From Chloroflexota bacterium (GTDB taxonomy: Bacteria; Chloroflexota; Limnocylindria; QHBO01), in the NCBI GenBank assembly GCA_029865285.1, contig JAOUHE010000053.1:1-10679 (forward strand): a stretch of 10,679 bases of DNA, in the 5' to 3' direction. Made by a program: the position numbers and the translations under genes. Below the pieces are notes generated by a model that worked only from the letters and a program-made list of their open reading frames with translations, had not been told where the DNA came from and did no database searches. Below, in pieces: positions 6,036-10,679 of the stretch; positions within the stretch are counted from its first letter, which is position 1, and every line of letters begins with the position of its first letter.

Positions 6036-8387
6036 ATGCAGACCGCCGGCGTCCTGGGTATCGACCCGCCGAGCCTCACCTCCGCAGAGGCAGAGGAGAT
6101 CGTTCGGACCACGTTCGGCATCAGAGGCGGCGCCAGTCCGCTGGTCAGCGAGCGCGACCAGAACTTCCGCATCACCGATCCCGCCGATCCGGCCGCGCCG
6201 GGCTGGGTGCTGAAGGTTTCCAACGCCGGCGAGGAGCCGGAAGTGATCGAGATGGAAGTGGCGGCGGTAGAGCACGTGGCGCGCATAGACCCGTCGCTCC
6301 CTGTCCCGGTTGCGCGCCCAACACTCGCTGGCGGGCCGATCGGCCTGATCAGTGGGGCCAACGGCGTCGCGCACCGGGTTCGCCTGCTGCCGGCTCTGCG
6401 GGGGCGCAATGCTGATGCGACCGAGCTCGATGAACGGTCGATCGAGGGGATCGGCGTCACGGTGGCGCGGCTGGGTCGGGCGCTGCGCGGCTTCTTCCAT
6501 CCCGCCGCCGGTCGCACCATCTGGTGGGATCTCAAACACATCCCCGCCATGCGGGAGCATCACGCGCTGGTCGATGAGCCGGAACGCCGCGCACTCCTGG
6601 GGCGGGCCCTGCACCGTTACGACGAGCGGCTCCAGCCGGTCTACGCGACACTGCGGGCACAGGTCATCCACGACGACGCCACGCTCGACAACCTGCTCCT
6701 CGACCAATCCGGCCGCGTGACCGGCATCATCGACTTCGGCGACATGGCGCACACCGCTCTGGTCGCGGACATCTCCGCCACGCTCCAGTCACTGCTGCGC
6801 GGCCGCGAGGATATCTTCGAGGTCGCGGAGGCCTTCCTGCGCGGATACACCTCCGTGACGCCGCTCGAGCAGATCGAGGCGGACCTCCTGGGCGACCTGC
6901 TCTCCGCGCGCATGGTCCAGACGATTCTCATCTCGGTCTGGCGGACGCGGCAGTACCCCGACAACGCCTACATCACCGGCTGGACCGATCCGGCCTGGCG
7001 GCTGCTCGAACAACTGGAGGCGGTTGGCGTTGACGAGGCAGGGCGGCGGCTCGCGACAGCGGCGCGTCCGGGCGGACCGTTCGTTCCGGGATGGTCAGCC
7101 GCCGGCACCGCGGAGCTGATCGAGCGCCGGAGCCGCGTCCTGGGCAGCGCCCTCTCACCGCTCACCTACCGACGGCCGCTGCACCTGGTCCGCGGCGAGC
7201 GAAGCTGGCTGTTCGACACCGATGGCCGGGGCTACCTCGATGCGTACAACAACGTGCCCGTGGTGGGCCACTCGCACCCTCGGGTCGTCGAGGCGATCGC
7301 TCGCCAGGCGGCCACGCTGAACACGAACACCCGGTACCTGCACGAGGCGGCGATCGAGCTGGCCGAGCGGCTGGTTGCGACCATGCCCGAGGGGCTCGAC
7401 ACGGTCATGTTCGTCAACTCGGGCAGCGAGGCGACCGACCTCGCCTGGCGGCTCGCGACGATCGTGAGCGGCGCGACAGGCGGCATCGTCAGCGACTGGG
7501 CCTACCACGGCGTCAGCGCCGCCATCGCCGATCTCTCCCCGTCGGAGTGGCCGCGCGGCGAGCAGCCGGCGCACGTGGAGACTTTCCCGCCACCGGACGC
7601 CTACAGGGGCATCTACCGCGACCTCCCGGACCCCGGGGCACGAGCCGCTGCCGAGCTCGACGGAGCCGTCGCGCGCCTGGCGGAGCGAGGCCATCGGCCG
7701 GCGGCGCTCTACCTCGACACGCTCTTCACCTCGGACGGGATCTTCGCCCCGGGTCCCTTGCACCTGGCGCCGATGCTGGCCCGTGCCCGCGCCGCCGGGG
7801 CGCTGCTGGTGGCCGACGAGGTGCAGGCCGGTCACGGGCGAGGAGGCGATGGGCTGTGGAGCTTCTCGGCCTGGGGCGTCACCCCCGACATCGTCACGCT
7901 GGGTAAGCCGATGGGCAACGGTCATCCGATCGCCGCGGTCATCACCCGCGCCGACATCGTCGACCGATTCGCGGCCGAAACCGAGTTCTTCAGCACGTTC
8001 GGCGGCAACCCGGTGGCCTGCGCGGCGGGTCTCGCCGTGCTGGACGTGCTGGAGGAGGAGCGCCTTCTCGAGAACTCACAGGAGGTCGGAGAGCGGCTGC
8101 GGGCTTCGCTTGCCGAACTTGCCGCGCGCCATCGAGCCATCGGGGACATCAGGGGTCGCGGCCTGATGACCGGCGTCGAACTCACGGTCGACCGCGCAAC
8201 GCGCGAGCCGGCCGGCGACCTTGCGACACGTGTGCGCGACGAGATGCGCGAGCGCGGCGTCCTGATCGGCACCACGGGCCGCCAGGGCAACGTGCTGAAG
8301 ATCCGTCCGCCGCTGTGTGCGACGCACGAAGAGGCCGACCTGATCGTCGAGACCCTCGACCAGGTTCTTGCGGCGGCCGGAGGATGA
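6036..8387 (+). CDS. Bifunctional fusion: APH-fold small-molecule kinase + class III PLP aminotransferase (phospho-lyase-like)
   Basis: A 783-residue cytosolic fusion. Residues ~15-335 are an aminoglycoside-phosphotransferase/choline-kinase-like kinase: His212-Asp-Asp214-A-T-L-D-Asn219 is the catalytic loop (HxDxxxxN) and IID233FGD is the metal-binding motif. Residues ~345-783 are a class III aminotransferase: NSGSEATDLA (phosphate-binding region), SDWAYHGVS, D594-E-V-Q-A-G-H-G-R (Asp594 faces the PLP ring nitrogen), and TLGK624PMGNG with Lys624 as the PLP lysine. In the animal relatives, hydroxylysine kinase acts with 5-phosphohydroxylysine phospho-lyase, and ethanolamine-phosphate phospho-lyase is a close homologue of the latter; all eliminate phosphate and ammonia from a phosphorylated amino alcohol to give an aldehyde. 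The fusion suggests a hydroxylated amine is phosphorylated and then cleaved in one polypeptide. The substrate is not readable from the sequence. Some bacterial relatives carry an M23 peptidase between the two domains; none fits here. Antibiotic resistance is unlikely. Confidence 0.9.
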   Translation: MQTAGVLGIDPPSLTSAEAEEIVRTTFGIRGGASPLVSERDQNFRITDPADPAAPGWVLKVSNAGEEPEVIEMEVAAVEHVARIDPSLPVPVARPTLAGGPIGLISGANGVAHRVRLLPALRGRNADATELDERSIEGIGVTVARLGRALRGFFHPAAGRTIWWDLKHIPAMREHHALVDEPERRALLGRALHRYDERLQPVYATLRAQVIHDDATLDNLLLDQSGRVTGIIDFGDMAHTALVADISATLQSLLRGREDIFEVAEAFLRGYTSVTPLEQIEADLLGDLLSARMVQTILISVWRTRQYPDNAYITGWTDPAWRLLEQLEAVGVDEAGRRLATAARPGGPFVPGWSAAGTAELIERRSRVLGSALSPLTYRRPLHLVRGERSWLFDTDGRGYLDAYNNVPVVGHSHPRVVEAIARQAATLNTNTRYLHEAAIELAERLVATMPEGLDTVMFVNSGSEATDLAWRLATIVSGATGGIVSDWAYHGVSAAIADLSPSEWPRGEQPAHVETFPPPDAYRGIYRDLPDPGARAAAELDGAVARLAERGHRPAALYLDTLFTSDGIFAPGPLHLAPMLARARAAGALLVADEVQAGHGRGGDGLWSFSAWGVTPDIVTLGKPMGNGHPIAAVITRADIVDRFAAETEFFSTFGGNPVACAAGLAVLDVLEEERLLENSQEVGERLRASLAELAARHRAIGDIRGRGLMTGVELTVDRATREPAGDLATRVRDEMRERGVLIGTTGRQGNVLKIRPPLCATHEEADLIVETLDQVLAAAGG

Positions 8388-8415
8388 CCCACTCCTTGAC
8401 GGGCCTCATCGGTCC

Positions 8416-9033
8416 ATGCACGCTTCGCACATGTTCAAGTGGCAGAAGCCGGTGACCGATCCGGAGGTCGCCAAGCGCATTCCGCCGGGCCAGGTGCTCA
8501 CCGAGAAGTTCCCGGTCCTGCATTTCGGGCGCGTCCCCGAATACCCGGACCTCTCGCGCTGGGACTTCCGGGTCTTCGGCGACGTGGAGACACCGTTCAC
8601 CCTGAACTGGACCGAGTTCCGGGCGCTGCCGGTCAGCGAGATGACGCTCGACATCCACTGCGTCACCCGCTGGTCGAAGCTCGGCACCACCTGGAAGGGC
8701 GTGTCGATGACACACATCGCCGAGGTGGCGCAGCCGCGTCCCGGCGTGCGCTTCGTCATCTTCCACGCCGAGTACGGCTACACCAGCAATGTGCCTCTCG
8801 AGATCGCGCTTGATCCGGGCGCCCTGCTCGCCTGGGACTTCGATGGGAAGCCGCTCGAGGCGGAGCACGGCTATCCGCTGCGGGCGATCGTCCCCGGCCG
8901 ATACTTCTGGAAGAGCGCCAAGTGGCTGCGCGGCGTCGAGTTCAGCGCCGAGGATCGGCCCGGCTTCTGGGAGCGCAACGGCTACTCCAACTCGGCCGAC
9001 CCGTGGCGCGAAGAGCGCTACTCGGACTTCTGA
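8416..9033 (+). CDS. Sulfite oxidase-like molybdopterin-dependent oxidoreductase (cytosolic, single domain)
   Basis: A ~205-residue protein of the oxidoreductase molybdopterin-binding family (sulfite oxidase/MsrP fold). DIHC82VTRWS carries the cysteine expected to bind molybdenum. Other family signatures follow: HAEYGYTSNVPLE, EHGYPLRAIVPGRYFWKSAKW and the C-terminal GFWERNGYSN...DPWREER. The subgroup annotated as sulfite oxidase-like oxidoreductase has this length, with no haem domain and no dimerisation domain. No Tat or other signal peptide is seen, so it should act in the cytoplasm; its substrate and electron partner are unknown. The start is uncertain: TTG 8368 overlaps the previous gene, ATG 8416 is preceded by CATCGGTCC just as the leaderless gene at 4078 is, and ATG 8431 is also possible. 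I chose 8416. The gene lies 28 bp behind the kinase/aminotransferase and is coupled to the next gene. Confidence 0.88.
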   Translation: MHASHMFKWQKPVTDPEVAKRIPPGQVLTEKFPVLHFGRVPEYPDLSRWDFRVFGDVETPFTLNWTEFRALPVSEMTLDIHCVTRWSKLGTTWKGVSMTHIAEVAQPRPGVRFVIFHAEYGYTSNVPLEIALDPGALLAWDFDGKPLEAEHGYPLRAIVPGRYFWKSAKWLRGVEFSAEDRPGFWERNGYSNSADPWREERYSDF

Positions 9034-9341
9034 TGCATCCGTTCGCGCGCAACGTCGTGATCGGGCTGGTCGCGCTGCTGATCGCAGCTGCCCTGTCGGC
9101 GCTGGCATTCGCGGGCGACGACTCGGGGCTGTCGGTGTTGGCGATGCTGGGAAGCTCGCTGATCGCCGTCGGGGTCGGCGTCTTCCTCTTCGCGCAGGGG
9201 TGGATCTGGTCGCAGCGGGCCTATCGCAGCCGGGGCCCCGGCCTCGCGCTTGCGATCGCGGTGGGCGGCGGCGTGATGATCCTGCTCGCCGCGGTGGCAT
9301 TGGCCGGGGCGGCGGTCCTGATCATCCTCTTCTACCTGTAG
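9033..9341 (+). CDS. Small three-helix membrane protein coupled to the molybdoprotein
   Basis: A 102-residue hydrophobic protein whose ATG shares its A with the TGA of the preceding gene (TGATG), so it is probably translated by re-initiation. Three membrane segments are visible at about residues 8-27, 33-60 (ending FAQGWIW) and 71-102, with a short basic loop (SQRAYRSRG) between the second and third. The only histidine is residue 2 and there are no cysteines, so it is not a haem-binding partner like MsrQ. The family is not recognised. The tight coupling suggests a related role or membrane anchoring of the molybdoprotein, but that is context only. The same frame is open further upstream; starts there would lie inside the neighbour and are unlikely. 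Confidence 0.75.
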   Translation: MHPFARNVVIGLVALLIAAALSALAFAGDDSGLSVLAMLGSSLIAVGVGVFLFAQGWIWSQRAYRSRGPGLALAIAVGGGVMILLAAVALAGAAVLIILFYL

Positions 9342-9352
9342 CCCCTGCGTCG

Positions 9353-9381
9353 CGGTCGCGGCGGCGACGGTCGCGGCGGCG
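9353..9381. repeat. Tandem 14-bp repeat upstream of tRNA-Glu
   Basis: CGGTCGCGGCGGCG occurs at 9353-9366 and again at 9368-9381, a 15-bp period with one A between copies. It lies in the gap between the small membrane-protein gene and the tRNA. It may be simple GC-rich slippage. Confidence 0.6.
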
Positions 9382-9390
9382 GCACCTTGT

Positions 9391-9396
9391 TACGAT
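9391..9396 (+). promoter_or_regulatory. Candidate -10 element (TACGAT) for the tRNA-Glu gene
   Basis: TACGAT fits TAnnnT and lies 25 nt before the 5' end of the tRNA, leaving room for a short processed leader. No convincing -35 hexamer is seen because the upstream bases are the GC-rich tandem repeat. Confidence 0.35.
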
Positions 9397-9421
9397 GCGC
9401 CGGTCAGCGATCGTGTTGCGC

Positions 9422-9498
9422 GCCCCCATCGTCTAGAGGCCTAGGACGCCACCCTTTCAAGGTGGAGATCACCGGTTCGAATCCGGTTGGGGGCACCA
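9422..9498 (+). tRNA. tRNA-Glu (anticodon UUC), CCA encoded
   Basis: The cloverleaf can be drawn completely. The acceptor stem is GCCCCCA (9422-9428) paired with TGGGGGC (9488-9494). A D-arm GTCT...GGAC follows. The anticodon stem CCACC/GGTGG closes the loop CTTTCAA with anticodon TTC, and the T-arm is ACCGG-TTCGAAT-CCGGT. The discriminator base is A9495 and the CCA tail at 9496-9498 is encoded in the DNA. It reads GAA/GAG glutamate codons and probably also supplies Glu-tRNA for tetrapyrrole synthesis if that route is used. Confidence 0.97.
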
Positions 9499-9562
9499 TC
9501 TGCATTGACCGCACGCCGAGTGCCACTGCCTCTGGTCTTGGCGCGCTTTCCGGTCCCTTGAG

Positions 9563-9571
9563 CCCCCCCCC
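9563..9571. repeat. Run of nine cytosines
   Basis: A C9 homopolymer lies 3 bp beyond the stop codon of the minus-strand gene at 9575. It is the longest homopolymer in the window and noncoding on both strands. It is a likely site of slippage or of sequencing error. Confidence 0.8.
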
Positions 9572-9574
9572 GAT

Positions 9575-9784
9575 TCACTGTCGGCGGCGGACATTCATCC
9601 AAAGGCCCAAGCTGACGAGCCCAGCAGTCGCTGCTGCGGCGGCCCACGAGACCCATGCGTCGCACGGCACGACGTAGCCAAACATCGAGTAGCAGGTCGG
9701 GGGCTGCGCGCTGTTTCCGCTCCCGGGAAACAGAAGCACAAGCACAACGAGTCCGGCGAGAAGACCGATGATCCGCCCTTTCAT
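9575..9784 (-). CDS. Small membrane protein with CX9C loop (paralogue A)
   Basis: A 69-residue protein: MKGR, a hydrophobic helix (about residues 5-19), a short polar linker, the motif PPTCYSMFGYVVPCDAW (cysteines 31 and 41), a second helix (about 46-62) and a basic tail (NVRRRQ). The charge pattern predicts both ends inside and the CX9C loop outside, where it could form a disulfide. It is clearly homologous to the + strand protein at 10460-10678. The ATG is fixed by an in-frame TAA four codons upstream. AGGAGGA lies 13 nt before the ATG, rather far, with AAGG nearer. No family recognised. Confidence 0.7.
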   Translation of the reverse strand: MKGRIIGLLAGLVVLVLLFPGSGNSAQPPTCYSMFGYVVPCDAWVSWAAAAATAGLVSLGLWMNVRRRQ

Positions 9785-9865
9785 GCGCGCCTTTTAGTCC
9801 TCCTGCTCTGAGTGAGTGAGTCCCGGCGGAAAGCCTGCAGCCGAAGTGTGAGGGTCGGTGTGCCC

Positions 9866-9887
9866 TTTCGGCTTGTAGCAGCCGAAA
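9866..9887. other. Perfect 8-bp stem-loop in noncoding gap
   Basis: TTTCGGCT-TGTAGC-AGCCGAAA forms an 8-bp perfect stem with a 6-nt loop. It lies in the 236-bp gap (9785-10020) between the divergent membrane-protein genes. No T-tract follows on the strand leading away from either gene, so it is not a standard terminator. It could be an operator-like dyad or a leader structure. The rest of the gap has no convincing gene. Confidence 0.4.
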
Positions 9888-10006
9888 ATGGCGAAGTCGG
9901 TTCCCCAACCGCAATGGGTAAGGAGGTTGACCGGTCGCCATCCAGGTCAAGTGCCGAACGTCATTCGCGAAATTGCCCGCACGGCCTGACAATGCACTGA
10001 GAGCAA

Positions 10007-10012
10007 AGAGGA
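10007..10012 (+). promoter_or_regulatory. Shine-Dalgarno sequence AGAGGA for the gene at 10021
   Basis: AGAGGA ends 8 nt before ATG 10021 and favours this start over an in-frame TTG at 9973. Confidence 0.55.
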
Positions 10013-10020
10013 CCGAGCGC

Positions 10021-10410
10021 ATGAGCAGGGCGTTGATCCGAACATCGTTATGGCTCGCAGCGGCTGGGGCGGCGCTTGCTGCCGCTGCGGTGTCGGCTGC
10101 CCATGGCGACGACGGCTTTGTGCCGATCTTCCTGATTCTCGGTGCCGCAGGCCTGGTGGCTGCCTGGGCTGATCGCTGGTCAGGGTCCGGCAGGCTGGGC
10201 ATCGTCGCGGTCGGAGTGGCGGTGGGATGGGTTGGCATTGCCGTGGCGGCGCTCGTCCTTCTGGCGTGGGCAGAAGCCCTGTGCGGCTGCACTCGCCCTG
10301 AGCCGATGGCCGAAACCGAGTACCTCGGCGTTGCGGTGACGGCATGGCGGATGCTGGCCATCGTGGGGGGCGCTGCGGCTGCGAGTGCGGCGGCCTTGCT
10401 TCGCGGCTAG
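10021..10410 (+). CDS. Four-helix membrane protein of unknown function
   Basis: A 129-residue Ala/Val/Leu-rich protein with membrane segments at about residues 6-27, 33-50, 58-85 and 101-127. A polar loop between helices three and four carries a C88-G-C90 pair followed by TRPEPMAETE. The N-terminal helix could alternatively be a signal peptide ending near SAAHG. It lies between two paralogous CX9C small membrane proteins and is followed after 49 bp by one of them on the same strand, so a joint role in the envelope is plausible. No family recognised. Confidence 0.7.
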   Translation: MSRALIRTSLWLAAAGAALAAAAVSAAHGDDGFVPIFLILGAAGLVAAWADRWSGSGRLGIVAVGVAVGWVGIAVAALVLLAWAEALCGCTRPEPMAETEYLGVAVTAWRMLAIVGGAAAASAAALLRG

Positions 10411-10459
10411 GCATGCCACCCGAGTGACACCGATGGAGCAGACGGCTAGGCGGCAGGGC

Positions 10460-10678
10460 ATGAGCACCCGTACAAAGGTCGCTCTTGCGGTCGGCGCAGG
10501 GCTGGTCGTATTCGCGGCCCTCTTTGAGTGGGGCGGCGTAGTCACGACCGACCCACCGACTTGCTACGGGATGTTCTGGTACCACGTGCCGTGCGAGGCG
10601 TGGGTCGCGCCGCTCGCCGCAGCATCGACGGCAGGGGTCGTAGCGTTGCTGCTCTGGTGGTGGGACCGCCGCAAGTGA
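10460..10678 (+). CDS. Small membrane protein with CX9C loop (paralogue B)
   Basis: A 72-residue protein with the same plan as the protein at 9575-9784: a basic start (MSTRTK), a helix (about 7-22), an external loop with PPTCYGMFWYHVPCEAW (cysteines 35 and 45), a second helix (about 50-68) and a basic end (WDRRK). The shared pattern is PPTCYxMFxYxVPCxAW, then AAAxTAGxVxLxLW and RR. The start was chosen because it gives the same N-terminal length as the paralogue; CAGGGC just upstream is a weak ribosome site. ATG 10433 would add nine residues. The stop ends one base before the window edge. Confidence 0.68.
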   Translation: MSTRTKVALAVGAGLVVFAALFEWGGVVTTDPPTCYGMFWYHVPCEAWVAPLAAASTAGVVALLLWWWDRRK

Positions 10679-10679
10679 C

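Noticed and set aside
6036..7040. Aminoglycoside resistance gene
   Set aside because: The kinase fold is shared with many small-molecule kinases and is fused to a PLP phospho-lyase-like domain, which points to metabolism.
8368..8415. TTG start adding 16 residues to the molybdoprotein
   Set aside because: It overlaps the end of the kinase/aminotransferase gene, the extra residues do not resemble the family's start, and there is no good ribosome site.
8416..9341. MsrP/MsrQ methionine sulfoxide reductase pair
   Set aside because: The molybdoprotein has no Tat signal peptide and the membrane protein has three helices and no haem-ligand histidines.
9812..10000. Possible 62-residue protein in the gap between membrane genes
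   Set aside because: No ribosome site, Ser/Arg-rich shadow-like composition and it includes the stem-loop; not supported as a gene.
9495..10679. Attachment-site repeat of the tRNA-Glu 3' end
   Set aside because: I looked for a second copy of the T-arm and acceptor sequence to the right and found none in the window.
1..10679. CRISPR array, insertion sequence or transposase
   Set aside because: No regularly spaced repeats, no terminal inverted repeats with a transposase frame, and no recognisable mobile-element protein.

Overview
This is a very GC-rich bacterial stretch with tightly packed genes and almost no intergenic space. Five genes (Ku, OsmC, the 3464-4078 gene, DNA ligase and the kinase/aminotransferase fusion) have a TAnnnT hexamer ending 6-9 nt before the ATG and no convincing Shine-Dalgarno sequence. 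That is the layout of leaderless transcripts, common in Actinobacteria, Deinococcota and some GC-rich Chloroflexota. Together with Ku, an ATP-dependent ligase of the archaeal/eukaryotic-like type and a sulfite-oxidase-like molybdoenzyme, it suggests a soil-type actinobacterium or Chloroflexota member. I cannot place it more precisely from sequence alone.

Left part (1-4078). The window opens inside an unrecognised gene on the + strand. Facing it is a two-gene minus-strand operon: Ku, the end-binding protein of bacterial non-homologous end joining, followed 9 bp later by a 233-residue protein that looks like the nucleotidyltransferase domain of a LigD-type DNA ligase but has lost the catalytic lysine and most other active-site residues. 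Next come an OsmC-family thiol protein (-), a two-helix membrane protein with a NERD-like domain that also lacks its catalytic residues (+), and a conserved-looking protein of unknown function built from two similar halves (-). The last two genes converge with only 4 bp between their stop codons, and a perfect hairpin covers both stops.

Middle part (4079-9341). A complete ATP-dependent DNA ligase with intact motifs lies on the minus strand. Divergent from it, across only 36 bp holding two back-to-back leaderless promoters, is a 783-residue fusion of an APH-fold kinase and a class III PLP aminotransferase, best read as a kinase/phospho-lyase for a hydroxylated amine. It is followed by a cytosolic sulfite-oxidase-like molybdoprotein and a small three-helix membrane protein that starts inside the stop codon of the molybdoprotein.

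Right part (9342-10679). A tRNA-Glu(UUC) gene with an encoded CCA is followed by three small membrane proteins. Two of them, on opposite strands and flanking the third, are clear paralogues sharing a CX9C extracytoplasmic loop.

How the genes fit together: Ku, the ligase-like pseudoenzyme and the intact ligase all concern DNA end repair. An inferred model is that the pseudoenzyme is a Ku partner or scaffold while a separate ligase, here or elsewhere, seals the break. No complete novel multi-gene system is evident; the Ku/pseudo-ligase pair and the CX9C membrane cluster are the most unusual features.
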